A DNA stretch of 64,000 nt from Nocardia sp. BMG51109 (GCF_000526215.1 NZ_JAFQ01000003.1:163255-227254), one strand, 5' to 3'. Numbered from the stretch's first letter, positions 44,219 through 56,564 are shown. Program-made: numbers and translations. Notes: generated by a model from the letters alone, not told the origin.

Positions 44219-45336
44219 GGGTGCTCGCTGCGATGAGCGGCGGGGTCGATTCCGCGGTGGCGGCCGCGCGCGCGGTGGACGCCGGGCACGAGGTGGTCGG
44301 GGTGCATCTGGCGCTGTCGGCCACGCCCGGGACGTTGCGCACCGGAGCGCGCGGCTGCTGCTCCAAGGAGGACGCCGGTGACGCTCGCCGCGCCGCCGAC
44401 GTGCTCGGAATCCCGTTCTACGTCTGGGATTTCGCCGATCGCTTCAAGGAAGACGTGATCGACGATTTCGTCGCCGCCTACGCGGCCGGCGAGACGCCCA
44501 ACCCGTGCCTGCGCTGCAACGAGAAGATCAAGTTCTCCGCCCTGGCCGACCGGGCGGTGGCGCTGGGCTTCGACGCCGTGGCCACCGGGCATTACGCGCG
44601 CCTGCACGACGGCGTGCTGCGCCGGGCCGTCGACGCCGACAAGGACCAGTCCTACGTGCTGGCCGTGCTGACCGCCGGGCAGCTGACGCGGGCGATGTTC
44701 CCGGTGGGCGACACCCCGAAGCCCGAGATCCGCGCCGAGGCCGCCGAGCGCGGCCTGGCGGTGGCGGACAAGCCCGATTCGCACGACATCTGCTTCATCC
44801 CCTCCGGCGACACCCGGGCGTTCCTGGGCGCCGAGATCGGCATCCGGCCGGGCGCGATCGTCGACTCCGACGGCCGCAAGCTCGCCGAACACGAAGGCGT
44901 GCACGGATTCACGATCGGTCAGCGCAAGGGGCTCGGGCTGCCCGGCCCCGCGCCGGACGGCCGCCCGCGCTACGTCACCGACATCGATCCCGGATCCGGT
45001 ACGGTCCGCGTCGGCGGCGCCGAGGAGCTGGAGGTGTGGACCGTACTGGCCGACCGGGCGATCTGGACGTCCGGCACCGCGCCGGAGGGGCCGATCGAAT
45101 GCGTGGCCCAGGTGCGCGCGCACGGCGGCACGGCCCCGGCGGTCGCCGAGGCGGTCGACGGCGGGCTCGAGGTGCGCCTGCGGGAACCGCTGACCGGTGT
45201 GGCCCGGGGCCAGGCCGTGGTGCTGTATCGCCCGGATCCGTCCGGCGACGAGGTGATCGGCAGCGGCACCATCAGCGGCACCGAGCGCGAGGCCGCGGCA
45301 CCGGCGACGGAGTTGGTTCCGGGTACCGCCCGGTGA
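44215..45336 (+). CDS. mnmA: tRNA-specific 2-thiouridylase
   Basis: 373 residues. PP-loop [10 protein letters not shown] (8-17), catalytic cysteines C98 ([12 protein letters not shown]) and C193 ([11 protein letters not shown]), plus the C-terminal beta domains ([15 protein letters not shown]). It makes 2-thiouridine at wobble U34 of Lys, Glu and Gln tRNAs, using sulfur relayed from the cysteine desulfurase immediately upstream. Full length. Confidence 0.97.
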   Translation: MRVLAAMSGGVDSAVAAARAVDAGHEVVGVHLALSATPGTLRTGARGCCSKEDAGDARRAADVLGIPFYVWDFADRFKEDVIDDFVAAYAAGETPNPCLRCNEKIKFSALADRAVALGFDAVATGHYARLHDGVLRRAVDADKDQSYVLAVLTAGQLTRAMFPVGDTPKPEIRAEAAERGLAVADKPDSHDICFIPSGDTRAFLGAEIGIRPGAIVDSDGRKLAEHEGVHGFTIGQRKGLGLPGPAPDGRPRYVTDIDPGSGTVRVGGAEELEVWTVLADRAIWTSGTAPEGPIECVAQVRAHGGTAPAVAEAVDGGLEVRLREPLTGVARGQAVVLYRPDPSGDEVIGSGTISGTEREAAAPATELVPGTAR

Positions 45337-45691
45337 ACGGGTCGCGGTCGACCGTCGGCCGTGCCCGGATCCCGGGTGATGCGGGGCGCCCGCATGCACC
45401 GATCGCGCCGATTGCGACGGTCCCGCGGCCGGATGCCGGTGCGTGCGAGCGCCGAGTGGCCGTTGGGCGCGACGGTCCGGCCGCGAGTTCTTCCGCGCCG
45501 GCACCGCACCGTGCGGTCGGCGGCGCGGCGCGGCCGAGGGTTCCGCGTGGTCTGCTCCGGTTGTCCGGCGTAGCGTCGGCACCATGGCCGAGTGCGTCGG
45601 CGGCGCACCGGATTTCGCCCTCTTACCGGGGAACGCTCCGAACGGGCCACTCGTGCGGTGAGTATCGAGGTCGAACGAATGGAAGGTGCAC
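45337..45691. other. 355-bp intergenic stretch
   Basis: Very GC-rich, no protein-family signal on either strand. A 25-codon frame at 45584-45661 is too short and lacks a ribosome site. It separates mnmA from the MetE-like gene and probably carries the latter's promoter. Confidence 0.35.
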
Positions 45692-46729
45692 GTGACGTCG
45701 AACGAGGACGTGCTACGCGGCGGGATCGCGACCGGCGTCGGATCCTGGCCGGGTACCGATGAGCGGGAGGCGGCGGCGACCGTCGTCGGTGAACTGGGCG
45801 ACCTGCCGCATCTGGTCGAACTGCCCGGGCGCGGTGCGGGTTCGGACCTGATCGGCCGGGCCTCGGCCCTGCTGGTCGACATGCGGTTCGACACCACGCC
45901 GCGCGGCTATCGCCTCGCCGCCGGTCGCGGCACCGTCGCGCGGCGGGCGCACGATCTGCTGCGGACCGACCTCGATGCGTTCGAAGAGGCTTGGGAGACA
46001 GCGGGTCTCGCGGGATCCGGGCGCACGGTGAAGGTGCAGGCCGTGGGACCGCTCACGCTGGCCGCGCAGGTCGAACTGCCCGGTGGCCACCGAGCGCTCA
46101 CCGATCCCGGTGCGGTGCGCGATCTTTCGGAATCGCTGGCCGAGGGCGTGGCGCGGCACGCGGCAGAGGTCGGCAAGCGGCTCGGCGCGAATGTCGTGGT
46201 GCAGCTGGACGAGCCGTCGCTGACCGCGGTGCTCGGCGGCTCGATCCGCGGCGCCAGCGCGCTGCACACCGTGCGCGCCGTGCCCGAGCCGGAGGCGCTG
46301 GCCGTGCTCGATACGGTCGTGCGCGCGCTGGAGGTCCCGGTTCTGGTGCACACGTGCGCCGAGCCGCCCGCGCTCGCGCTGCTGCGCGGCAGTGCCGCCG
46401 CCGCGGTCGGATTCGACCTCGCCGTCCTCCGCACTCGCGACCTCGACGATGTCGGCGAGCTGCTGGAGACCGGAAAGCGCCTGGCGCTCGGGCTGATTCC
46501 GACCGTCGCCCCCACCGGCCCCGGCACCTGGCGCGAGTTCGCCGAGCCCGCCGTCCGGCTGCTCGACCGCCTCGGCTTCCCGCGCCGCCTGGTGACCGAC
46601 CGCATGCTGATCACCCCCGCCTGCGGCCTGGCCGGCGCCCCGCTGAGCTGGGCCCGCCGCGCCCTCGACCTGGCCACCGAAACCGCCCGCGCATTCGCCG
46701 ACGACCCGGACGCCACCACCTTCGAATGA
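45692..46729 (+). CDS. cobalamin-independent methionine synthase C-terminal domain-like protein
   Basis: 345 residues from GTG 45692, chosen because GGAAGG sits 5 nt upstream; GTG 45686 is also in frame. [20 protein letters not shown] and [16 protein letters not shown] with the zinc-type residues in [15 protein letters not shown] and [15 protein letters not shown] place it in the MetE C-terminal barrel superfamily. It is about half the length of MetE and lacks the N-terminal barrel, like M. tuberculosis Rv3015c next to ligA. The methyl donor and acceptor are unknown. Confidence 0.87.
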   Translation: MTSNEDVLRGGIATGVGSWPGTDEREAAATVVGELGDLPHLVELPGRGAGSDLIGRASALLVDMRFDTTPRGYRLAAGRGTVARRAHDLLRTDLDAFEEAWETAGLAGSGRTVKVQAVGPLTLAAQVELPGGHRALTDPGAVRDLSESLAEGVARHAAEVGKRLGANVVVQLDEPSLTAVLGGSIRGASALHTVRAVPEPEALAVLDTVVRALEVPVLVHTCAEPPALALLRGSAAAAVGFDLAVLRTRDLDDVGELLETGKRLALGLIPTVAPTGPGTWREFAEPAVRLLDRLGFPRRLVTDRMLITPACGLAGAPLSWARRALDLATETARAFADDPDATTFE

Positions 46730-46935
46730 GCCGATGCCGGGCTTCGCGCCTGCCGATCTGCGATCCAATAGGGACTCGCCTATCGCCGCGGGGCGGGGAC
46801 AGGCGATCGCCGCTGCCCGACTTCTATATCGGAGCGCACGCGGCCGTCGCGGGGTATCGACTGCTGACTCGCGACCCTGGGCGGTATCGGTGCTACTTTC
46901 CGCGCCTGGAGATCGTCGCGCCGGAATAGCCGGCG

Positions 46936-47298
46936 TCAGGAGCGGAAGTACGGGCCGGCGCCCGGGTGGCCGATCTGCCAGTGCTGGGGCTTGCCGGGCG
47001 GGTATTCGACCGGAATGTCGTCGCCGGGGGAGGGCCACTGGTTGACGTCCCAGTTGAAGCGGCCGTAGACGGTCTCGCCCGGGACCGTCGGCCCGGAGAG
47101 GGTGCCGGTGATCGTCACGAACTGGTTCCCCTGCGCGGCCGGGCGCGGGCTCACGCCGGTGACGCGCAGGGTGCCGACCTCGGGCTGCGGACGATTGCCG
47201 CCCGGCCGCGCGCCCGACCCGCCGCGCCCCCGCCGGAACGTCATGACGAGCGCCACGAGCACGACGACGGCCGTCACGAGTAAGGCGATCTCCAGCAT
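46936..47298 (-). CDS. membrane-anchored conserved hypothetical protein
   Basis: 120 residues. An N-terminal helix (IALLVTAVVVLVALVMTF) and a basic stretch (RRGRGGSGARPGG) are followed by a beta-rich domain (LRVTGVSPRPAAQGNQFVTI, VYGRFNWDVNQWPSPGD). The C-terminus PQHWQIGHPGAGPYF is Pro/Trp-rich. Not matched to a named family; conserved-looking actinobacterial surface or membrane protein. Convergent to the MetE-like gene. Confidence 0.75.
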   Translation of the reverse strand: MLEIALLVTAVVVLVALVMTFRRGRGGSGARPGGNRPQPEVGTLRVTGVSPRPAAQGNQFVTITGTLSGPTVPGETVYGRFNWDVNQWPSPGDDIPVEYPPGKPQHWQIGHPGAGPYFRS

Positions 47299-47687
47299 GT
47301 CCCCATGTTATGCGCACCGTCCAGGAGCAGAGCTTGCGGAGCTACCCGGAGTCGCGGCGCGGGTTTGCGGAGCGGGTTTGCGGAGCGGCCCCGAATTGCT
47401 GACGAAGCTCGAGAAGCGACCCGGAGACGGAGGACGGGAGCTTGCGCAGCTTCCAGAGTGTCAGGACCGCGGCCGTGCGGAGTCCCCGTAGTCGCAGCCG
47501 GGGTGTGGGGAGCGGTCCGGTGACGCGGCGCGGAGCTTGCGGAGGGATTCAGGAGTTGCAGGAGGTTACGGAGCGCTCGGGAGTTGCAGGGTGGGAGTTC
47601 GGGAGCGCCGGAGACGTAGGGCGGGAGCTTGCGGAGCGTGTGGAGCCACCGGAACGTTGGGGCCGGGGCCGGATGATGGGCGGCGGT
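47299..47687. repeat. purine-rich degenerate repeat in an intergenic gap
   Basis: About 390 bp with no gene. The plus strand is G/A-rich with many variants of GGAGCTTGCGGAG, GAGTTGCAGG and GGAGCG (for example near 47330, 47438, 47535, 47568 and 47623). Units are irregular in length and spacing, so this is a low-complexity tract rather than a clean tandem array. Confidence 0.5.
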
Positions 47688-49079
47688 TCAGTGCGCGGTG
47701 AGCTCGCTGGTGCCCGTCGGGGTGCGGTGCAGCTGCCAGACGGTGTTGCGCCGAATCCGGGAGCCGGTGGTGCGGTGTTCCTCGCGCTGTTCTCTGGATG
47801 CGTCGTTGCCGATCGGGCCGGTGGGGTGCACCAGGGTGCAGTCGCGGGTGGTGAAGATCAGTTGTGCGCCGCGCGAATTGGTTTCCGGATTCCGGAACAG
47901 CTGGATCAGCCGCCCGGCCATATCGGCCGTGAGGTGGGAGTCGATATCGTCGACGGCCAGTACGCGCCCGGTGTCGAGAGCGTCGAGCACCGGCGGCAGT
48001 AGGCGCAGCAGGGCCAGCGTCGCGGAGGATTCGTCGGCGATGTCGAAGGGGGCGTCGACGCCCTCGTGCACCAGGCCGAGACCGGCGCCGCGGCGGGCCG
48101 CCATGCGGGAGTAGAGGGTGTCGCGGGCGGCGCGCAGATTACTCAGTTCGCGCTCCAGCCCGACCGGGGTGAGCCCGTGCGTCTGCCGCAACTGCTCGGC
48201 GCGGGCCGGTGAGGCGATGCACGCGTCGAGTTCGGCTGCCGCGCCGGCGATCTCGCCGTCCAGCTCGGCGAGGTAGTCGGCGTACATCGGGTCGTTCTCG
48301 GCGATCAGCAGATCCTCGATGCCCAGCTCGGCCGAGCGCAGCAGGGTGAGCAGGCGCGCGGCGTTGTCGGCGGAGCGGGACACGTGGCCGCCCAGCCGCT
48401 GCGCGATGGTCTGCGAATCCTGTTGTCCGCGTTGCACATCCAACTGTGCGGCGAACCAGCGGTAGGCCGGGACCAGCGCCTCGGCGTACATCTGCCCGGT
48501 CAGGCTGAGCAGCAGCGCATTCGGCCGCACCAGCGGCGCCAGCGCCCCGATGCCGTAGCGCACGGGCTCGAACATCGGCCCGATGCGGATGCCGTCGCCG
48601 TCGCGCTCGAACACCACCCGCCGGCGGCTGCGCGGATGGCTGTGCAGCCACTCGGCGGTGACGTCGGCATTGTCCAGCCGGAAGCCGTAGGTGTAGGGGA
48701 CGCCCTCGGCGACGAAGGTGGCGACGAACTCCGAAGGGCGATCGGCGAATCCGAGGTGCGGCGCGCGCACCGGACCGGCGTAGGGATCCCAGCCGGTGAC
48801 CGAGTTCAGCACCGCGTCGCGCATGTGGGCCAGCGCGTCGACCAGGCTGGACTTACCGGTCGCGGCGGCGCCGTGCACGGCGGTCACGGGGGCGGGCAGC
48901 GCGCCCGCCCGGCTGCCGACCAGCCGCAGTTCCTGCGTCTCGGCCAGCGCTCTGTGATTGGTCACCTGAAAACTGCGCAGCACCCGAGACATCCTGCCGT
49001 CCGCCCCGGCGGCCCGCGACACCGGTCTCGACATCGGGCCCGCCGTGCTCTGCTCCGGATAGTCATGAAATTCGTGCAT
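47688..49079 (-). CDS. AAA15-type ATP-binding protein (COG1106-like)
   Basis: 463 residues from ATG 49079; MSRVLRSFQVTNH at 48992 is an alternative start that matches where family similarity begins. Walker A GAAATGKSSLVDALAHM, conserved FQVTNHRALAETQELRLV, late DESSATLALLRLLPPVL and Walker B VLAVDDIDSHL followed by LIFTTRDCTL indicate an SMC/ABC-like ATPase of the COG1106 type. These occur in RloC- and abortive-infection-type systems and as stand-alone genes. No nuclease partner is adjacent. Divergent from a small hypothetical gene. Confidence 0.82.
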   Translation of the reverse strand: MHEFHDYPEQSTAGPMSRPVSRAAGADGRMSRVLRSFQVTNHRALAETQELRLVGSRAGALPAPVTAVHGAAATGKSSLVDALAHMRDAVLNSVTGWDPYAGPVRAPHLGFADRPSEFVATFVAEGVPYTYGFRLDNADVTAEWLHSHPRSRRRVVFERDGDGIRIGPMFEPVRYGIGALAPLVRPNALLLSLTGQMYAEALVPAYRWFAAQLDVQRGQQDSQTIAQRLGGHVSRSADNAARLLTLLRSAELGIEDLLIAENDPMYADYLAELDGEIAGAAAELDACIASPARAEQLRQTHGLTPVGLERELSNLRAARDTLYSRMAARRGAGLGLVHEGVDAPFDIADESSATLALLRLLPPVLDALDTGRVLAVDDIDSHLTADMAGRLIQLFRNPETNSRGAQLIFTTRDCTLVHPTGPIGNDASREQREEHRTTGSRIRRNTVWQLHRTPTGTSELTAH

Positions 49080-49100
49080 GACTCGCCTAGATTGGCAGGT

Positions 49101-49403
49101 GTGAGCGACGGCCTACCCTTAGTTTCCACGGTGGCGGAACTCGACGCGCTACCGCTGATGTCGGTGATCATGGCGGCCAAGCCCGCGCGCTCGGTGTATC
49201 AGAAGTGGATAGATCAGCAGGGCGGCACACCGAAATGGGTCCGCACCTCGAGCGACGGGCGCTACACCTCCGAGGAGCTGGCCGTCGGGCCGTTCCCCCT
49301 GTCGGCTCCGCAGCAGCACTGGTTCGTGCTGCTCTACGACCCGACCGTGCACGGCCACCCGAACGGGTGGGAGATTCCCGAGCCCGCGGCTCCCGCGCCG
49401 TGA
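49101..49403 (+). CDS. small conserved hypothetical protein
   Basis: 100 residues from GTG 49101. ALPLMSVIMAAKPARSVYQKW and APQQHWFVLLYDPTVHGHPN look like a conserved actinobacterial domain, but I cannot name it. Soluble, no signal or metal motif. Divergent from the ATPase gene with only 21 bp between starts, so the two share a promoter region. Confidence 0.7.
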   Translation: MSDGLPLVSTVAELDALPLMSVIMAAKPARSVYQKWIDQQGGTPKWVRTSSDGRYTSEELAVGPFPLSAPQQHWFVLLYDPTVHGHPNGWEIPEPAAPAP

Positions 49404-49464
49404 TTCCTCGATCCCGGCGGCGCCTCCTTGCGGGGGCGTGACCTGCTCGGAAGAGTGCCGCGGC

Positions 49465-49884
49465 TCAGGGCAGCATGCCGTATGCGCGGGTGGGCCGGAG
49501 GCGCGCGACGACGCGGCGATCGGCGACCATGGCGCGGCGGTAGTCGTCCCAGTCGGGGTGTTCGCCGCTGAGCGCGCGGTAGTAGGAGATCAGTTCCTCG
49601 ACGGTCGCGTCCCCGGGTTCGGTCGCGACCGGTGACAGCTCGGCATCGCCCTCGATCACCGCATACGCCCAGAAATCGTCGCGGGTGACGTGCAGCGCGG
49701 CCCACGGCTCGCGGCGCAGGTTGAAGAACTTGGCCCGATCGGCGGTGATCGATATCCGGATCACCCCGTCCTCGCCGGCCCAGTGCGTCACGTTGGACAA
49801 CTGCGGGCGGCCGTTGCGGCGGAGGGTCGTGAGCACCGACCGCCGGTGTGCGCGCGCGAAGTCGAGCGCTGCTACGAGTTCCAT
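49465..49884 (-). CDS. PPOX-class F420/FMN-dependent split-barrel protein
   Basis: 139 residues from ATG 49884. ELVAALDFARAHRRSVLTTL, RNGRPQLSNVTHWAGEDGVI, ISITADRAKFFNLRREPWAA and the C-terminal RLRPTRAYGML are typical of F420-dependent PPOX-fold (Rv1155/Rv0121-like) proteins. Probably binds F420 and reduces a small substrate. F420 use is inferred from the family in actinobacteria. Confidence 0.88.
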   Translation of the reverse strand: MELVAALDFARAHRRSVLTTLRRNGRPQLSNVTHWAGEDGVIRISITADRAKFFNLRREPWAALHVTRDDFWAYAVIEGDAELSPVATEPGDATVEELISYYRALSGEHPDWDDYRRAMVADRRVVARLRPTRAYGMLP

Positions 49885-50231
49885 GCGCCGTCCAACCGTA
49901 CTCGCCGTCCGGGTGTTCCCGAGCGCGGTCGAATCGGACGATCCACGTCGGCGGGTCCGGGAACGCCGTGCCGGTCGAGGCCCGGATGACCCACCGTCCG
50001 GACCTATTCGCGGTGCGCCGCCAGGGCTCGGATCATGTGGGCGGTGTTCGAACCGGCTCCGGCTCACCGATGGCGAGCAGCGCCGTACCGCACCGCCGCC
50101 GCGACCCGGTGGTGATGCCGGACGCGGTGTCGCCGCCGGGGTCCTCTCCGTTGCCGGGCGGTCCCGGCCGGGCCGACCGACAGGCCCGACGTGCCCGAAT
50201 GTGCCGCGGAGGCGTCGGTGGACTGGACTAA

Positions 50232-52421
<2,190 letters not shown>

Positions 52422-52584
52422 GACAGAGTCGAGTAGGTCGGGTGTCGAGTAGGTCGGGTCGGCTGGAGCGGAGTCGAGCAGGGGTCGACCGGGCGGAGCC
52501 GTCGGGCCGGTGCGCACGGTCCGCGGTGAGCGTGCCGCACCCGTGCCGTGTGGTTGCGCGGGAGATGAGCGAGAGGTGGTTGTC

Positions 52585-53082
52585 GTGGTGGAGTCCGGAT
52601 TCGGGATCCGCGAGGTGCGGGTGGAGGAGTATGCGACGGTCGGTGCGTTGACCGTCGAGGTGTACGTGGGCGAGGGGCATGTGGACGCCGAAAGCCCCTA
52701 TGTCGCAGAACTTTTCGATGCGGCCACCCGGGCGTCGGCCGCCGGAGTGCTGGTGGCGGCCCGCGGCGACGAGGTGCTCGGCTCGCTCACCGTCACCCGC
52801 CCCGGCACCCCGTACGCCGTGGTCGCCGAACCGGGCGAGCTGGAGTTCCGGATGCTGGCGGTGGCGAAACGGGCACGCGGCGCGGGCGTCGGTACGGCAC
52901 TGGTGAACACCGTCGTCGATACCGCCCGTGCGGAGGGCTTCACGTCGGTGGTGCTGGCCACCATGTCGTCGATGCGCGAGGCTCGCCGGATCTACGACCG
53001 CATGGGTTTCGTCCCTGTGCCGGAACGGGATTGGACGAACCGCAGAGGTACGCAGGTCACGGTCATGCGGTTGAGTGTGTAG
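52585..53082 (+). CDS. GNAT family N-acetyltransferase
   Basis: 165 residues from GTG 52585 (adjacent GTG 52588 is equally possible) with GAGAGGTGG upstream; a longer frame begins at 52510 but adds unrelated residues. Acetyl-CoA motif A is LAVAKRARGAGVGTALVNTV; motif B region ARRIYDRMGFVPVPER. Substrate unknown. Follows ligA by 163 bp containing a 16-bp direct repeat (52427-52458). Confidence 0.88.
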   Translation: MVESGFGIREVRVEEYATVGALTVEVYVGEGHVDAESPYVAELFDAATRASAAGVLVAARGDEVLGSLTVTRPGTPYAVVAEPGELEFRMLAVAKRARGAGVGTALVNTVVDTARAEGFTSVVLATMSSMREARRIYDRMGFVPVPERDWTNRRGTQVTVMRLSV

Positions 53083-53134
53083 GCGCCCGGCGCAGGGCTG
53101 TCGAGCGGCACGGGCGTGGGCGGAACGAGTACGC

Positions 53135-53785
53135 TCAGCCGAGCACGGTGGCGATGATTCCGGTGAGGTAGCCCAGCCGAGCCACCTCCGAGGGCCGGAA
53201 CTCCGGTCCGCCCGGCCGGCCGAGCAGCAGCGCCCTGCCGGTGTTGCCGAGCGGGGCGGCGGCCAGCTTGGTGTCCATATCCTTCCAGATCTGCGGCACC
53301 CAGTCGCCCTCGCCGTCCAGCGCCGCCGGCTTCTCCAGCGGCATCCACGGCGCCGAACCCGCCTGTGTCTCCGGCGCACTGGCACTGCCCACCACTCGAT
53401 AGGCGCCCTGCGGCCCGGTATCGATGACGGTGCTCCACCCCACGCGCAGTACCCGCGGCACGCCGTCGACCAGTACCTGCAGCCGATCGTCGCGGGCGCT
53501 GGCCACCTGATCGATCAGCTCCAGCTCCCGGTGGGTGTCGAGCATGCCGGAGTACGGGCGCAGCGAATCGACACGCACGTCGGCCAGCGACTCGGCCGCG
53601 GTGATCAGCGTGTCGGGTAGCGCACCCGAGGGAACTTCCACCACCAGATCGTCGATCGCATAGCCGGCGCCGCGTTCGACCACATCCAGCGAGAGGATGT
53701 CGGCGCCGACCGAGCCCAGAGCGAGGGCGAGTGAACCGAGACTTCCTGGGCGATCCGGAAGTTGCACGCGAAGCAGAAATGACAC
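53135..53785 (-). CDS. ACT-domain protein (Rv3013-like)
   Basis: 216 residues from GTG 53785, preceded by AAGGAAGG. The N-terminal ACT domain (SFLLRVQLPDRPGSLGSLAL to VVEVPSGALPDTLITAAESL) is followed by a C-terminal region (LQVLVDGVPRVLRVGWSTV) and RALLLGRPGGPEFRPSEVAR, resembling a GAF-like fold. ACT domains bind amino acids; a regulatory role in amino-acid metabolism is the family inference. Located between ligA and gatCA, as in M. tuberculosis. Confidence 0.87.
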   Translation of the reverse strand: MSFLLRVQLPDRPGSLGSLALALGSVGADILSLDVVERGAGYAIDDLVVEVPSGALPDTLITAAESLADVRVDSLRPYSGMLDTHRELELIDQVASARDDRLQVLVDGVPRVLRVGWSTVIDTGPQGAYRVVGSASAPETQAGSAPWMPLEKPAALDGEGDWVPQIWKDMDTKLAAAPLGNTGRALLLGRPGGPEFRPSEVARLGYLTGIIATVLG

Positions 53786-54007
53786 GTGCGTTCCTTCCTT
53801 TCCTGTGCGACCGATCTTGTGCGGCCGAGACTTTCGGACGGTTACCCGAGTCCCGCAATACTTACACCCGGCGTACCCGCATAGTTGGTTCATCTTCCGC
53901 GCGGTGATCTACGACACCGCGTGACTGGGCCACTGGCCATTATCGGCCGCGCGGCCGTCCCGTGCCAGACATGCGGACCGGGACCACGGTACGGATTGCC
54001 GGTCGGC

Positions 54008-54179
54008 TCGTGCACGCGGTGCGGCCGGGCCGGGTAGCAGGCTGTGTTGCATTCACCGAACTGAACTGATTAGCGTTCGATACACACTTCGGTTCGTGCA
54101 CGTGGTGCGGCCGGGCCGGGGCAGCGGGCTGTGTTGCATTCACTAAACTGAACTGATTAGCGTCCGATACACACTCCGG
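54008..54179 (+). repeat. 86-bp tandem duplication in the gatC leader
   Basis: Copy 1 (54008-54093) and copy 2 (54094-54179) both contain TGCGGCCGGGCCGGG, GGCTGTGTTGCATTCAC and AACTGAACTGATTAGCGT followed by CGATACACAC. They differ at only about ten positions. Each holds a possible TTGCAT...TTAGCG promoter with 17-bp spacing, so the duplication may have doubled the gatCA promoter. Copy 2 ends 60 bp before gatC. Confidence 0.9.
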
Positions 54180-54239
54180 CCCGTCTCGCGCACGCCCGCG
54201 CGTCCGGAAGATTCAGAACCTGCCGAAAGGGGTCCTGCG

Positions 54240-54536
54240 GTGCCCGCCATCTCCCGCGACGAGGTCGCACACCTCGCCCGGTTGTCCCGGCTCGCCCTGA
54301 CCGACGAGGAACTCGACACGTATGCCGGACAGCTGGATTCGATTCTCAGCCACGTGCGGGTCATCGCCGAGGTCACCGCGGACGTCCCGGCCACCGCGTC
54401 GCCGAATCCGACCGCGAACGTCGCCAGGCCGGATACGGTGACGCCCGGCCTGACGCCGGAGCAGGCACTGTCCGGGGCCCCGGCGGTCGAGCAGCAGCGG
54501 TTCATGGTTCCGCAGATCCTGGGGGAGGGCGAATGA
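54240..54536 (+). CDS. gatC: Asp-tRNA(Asn)/Glu-tRNA(Gln) amidotransferase subunit C
   Basis: 98 residues from GTG 54240, with GAAAGGGG upstream. [20 protein letters not shown] and [19 protein letters not shown] are diagnostic of GatC, which wraps GatA and stabilises the GatCAB complex. Overlaps gatA by 4 bp (ATGA). Confidence 0.96.
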   Translation: MPAISRDEVAHLARLSRLALTDEELDTYAGQLDSILSHVRVIAEVTADVPATASPNPTANVARPDTVTPGLTPEQALSGAPAVEQQRFMVPQILGEGE

Positions 54537-56002
54537 GCGACGTGACGAAGCTGACCGCCGCGGAACTGGCGGACAAGATCCACGCCCGCGAGCTGTCGTC
54601 CGTCGAGGTCACCGAGGCGCACCTGAACCGCATCGCCGAGGTGGACGGCGAACTCAACGCCTTCCTGCACGTGGCCGGCGAGCAGGCGCTCGCGACCGCC
54701 GCCGAGGTGGACCGCGCGGTCGCCGACGGCACGGTGGCCTCGCCGCTGGCGGGAGTTCCGTTGGCGCTCAAGGACGTTTTCACCACCACCGACATGCCGA
54801 CCACCTGCGGATCGAAGATCCTGGAGGGCTGGGTGCCGCCGTACGACGCGACGGTGACGGCCACACTGCGCGGGGCGGGGATCCCGATCCTCGGCAAGAC
54901 CAACATGGACGAGTTCGCGATGGGCTCGTCCACGGAGAACTCGGCCTACGGCCCGACCCTGAATCCCTGGGACCCGCAGCGCATTCCGGGCGGTTCGGGC
55001 GGCGGCTCGGCGACGGCGCTGGCCTCGTACCAGGCGCCGCTGTCGATCGGCACCGACACCGGCGGCTCGATCCGGCAGCCCGCCTCGATGACGGGCACCG
55101 TCGGCACCAAGCCGACCTACGGCACCGTCTCGCGATACGGCCTGGTCGCCTGCGCCTCGTCGCTGGACCAGGGCGGCCCGTGCGGGCGCACGGTGCTCGA
55201 CACCGCGCTGCTGCACGAGGTGATCGCCGGCCACGACCCGAGGGATTCGACCTCCCGCAACGCGCCGGTGCCGCCCGTGGTCGAGGCGGCCCGGCAGGGC
55301 GCGCGGGGCGATCTGCAGGGCGTGCGGGTCGGGGTGGTGAAGGAACTGCGGTCCGACAGCTACCAGTCCGGCGTGATCGCGTCCTTCGACGCCGCGGTGG
55401 CGGTGCTGAAGGAGCTCGGCGCCGAGGTGGTCGAGGTGTCGTGCCCGCACTTCGAGTACGCGCTGCCCGCCTACTACCTGATCCTGCCCAGCGAGGTGTC
55501 CTCCAACCTGGCCCGCTTCGACGCCATGCGCTACGGCCTGCGCGTCGACGACGACGGACAGCACAGCGCCGAACAGGTGATGGCCGCGACCCGCGAGGCC
55601 GGATTCGGCCCGGAGGTCAAGCGCCGCATCATGATCGGCACCTACGCGCTGTCGGCCGGCTACTACGACGCCTTCTACGGCCAGGCGTTGAAGGTGCGCA
55701 CGCTGATCGCCCGGGACTTCGACGCCGCCTACGAGCAGGTCGACGTGCTGGTCTCGCCGACCAGCCCGTTCACCGCCTGGAAGCTGGGCGAGAAGGTCGA
55801 CGATCCGCTGGCGATGTACCTGTCCGACCTGTGCACGCTGCCCAGTAACCTGGCCGGCTACTGCGGTATGTCGGTGCCGTCCGGGCTGAGCCGCGACGAC
55901 GGCATGCCGGTGGGCCTGCAGATCATGGCCCCGGCGCTGGCCGACGACCGGCTGTACCGGGTGGGCGCGGCCTACGAGACGGCGCGGGGCCCGCTGGCGT
56001 AA
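54533..56002 (+). CDS. gatA: Asp-tRNA(Asn)/Glu-tRNA(Gln) amidotransferase subunit A
   Basis: 489 residues. The amidase Ser-cisSer-Lys triad is visible: K80 in PLALKDVF, S155 in [12 protein letters not shown] and S179 in GTDTGGSI. It hydrolyses glutamine and channels ammonia to GatB, converting misacylated Glu-tRNA(Gln)/Asp-tRNA(Asn). gatB is not in the next position on this strand within the window; a MarR gene converges instead. Confidence 0.97.
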   Translation: MSDVTKLTAAELADKIHARELSSVEVTEAHLNRIAEVDGELNAFLHVAGEQALATAAEVDRAVADGTVASPLAGVPLALKDVFTTTDMPTTCGSKILEGWVPPYDATVTATLRGAGIPILGKTNMDEFAMGSSTENSAYGPTLNPWDPQRIPGGSGGGSATALASYQAPLSIGTDTGGSIRQPASMTGTVGTKPTYGTVSRYGLVACASSLDQGGPCGRTVLDTALLHEVIAGHDPRDSTSRNAPVPPVVEAARQGARGDLQGVRVGVVKELRSDSYQSGVIASFDAAVAVLKELGAEVVEVSCPHFEYALPAYYLILPSEVSSNLARFDAMRYGLRVDDDGQHSAEQVMAATREAGFGPEVKRRIMIGTYALSAGYYDAFYGQALKVRTLIARDFDAAYEQVDVLVSPTSPFTAWKLGEKVDDPLAMYLSDLCTLPSNLAGYCGMSVPSGLSRDDGMPVGLQIMAPALADDRLYRVGAAYETARGPLA

Positions 56003-56050
56003 GGATGTAGTGGACGGTCCGGTGCGGGGCCGCCGGCGGTGGATCGGCGG

Positions 56051-56500
56051 TCAGGGCCGCGGCCAGGGGCGGCCGCCGATGCGCTCGATATCGGTGTTGA
56101 GGCGCTGTACGTAGTCGGCGAAGGCGGCGACGTCCTCGGCGGACCAGTCCCGCAATACCCGGTTCAGCCCGTCGATATTGGCGTTGCGCTCGGTGGTCAG
56201 GCTCTTCTCGCCCTTGTCGCTGATCCGGAACTTGCGGGCCATGCCGCCCTCCGGATCGGGGATGCGCTCGACCAGACCCGAGCGCAGCAGGGCGGCGGTC
56301 TGGCGATTTAGCGTCGACGCGTCGAGTCCGAACGCCTCGCTGAGCTGTCCGATCGACATCGGGCCCTCGATGGACAGCCGGCAGAGCAGGATGTAGGCGC
56401 TGCGTTCGAGGCGCGTGCTGTCGCTACGGTAGCGTGGGTTGAGGGTGTGACGGCTGAGCAGCATGGTCTCGAATTCGACCCGGTCCGTGGGTTTTTCCAT
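56051..56500 (-). CDS. MarR-family transcriptional regulator
   Basis: 149 residues from ATG 56500, chosen for GGAAGG 7 nt upstream. Winged HTH: RSAYILLCRLSIEGPMSIGQ, LSEAFGLDASTLNRQTAALL, SGLVERIPDPEGGMARKFRI. Two inverted repeats lie in its promoter region (56565-56609), suggesting autoregulation. The next gene upstream on the same strand is a membrane hydrolase ending at 56645, a possible cotranscribed or regulated neighbour. Confidence 0.93.
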   Translation of the reverse strand: MEKPTDRVEFETMLLSRHTLNPRYRSDSTRLERSAYILLCRLSIEGPMSIGQLSEAFGLDASTLNRQTAALLRSGLVERIPDPEGGMARKFRISDKGEKSLTTERNANIDGLNRVLRDWSAEDVAAFADYVQRLNTDIERIGGRPWPRP

Positions 56501-56564
56501 GCCGTCCTTCCGCCTGTTCGCGCTGCCGACCTGCGAGGATCGGTATAGCACAGGTTGTGCGCAC

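Noticed and set aside
45584..45661. 25-residue small protein MAECVGGAPDFALLPGNAPN...
   Set aside because: Weak start context, no conservation signal visible and typical chance frame in GC-rich intergenic DNA.
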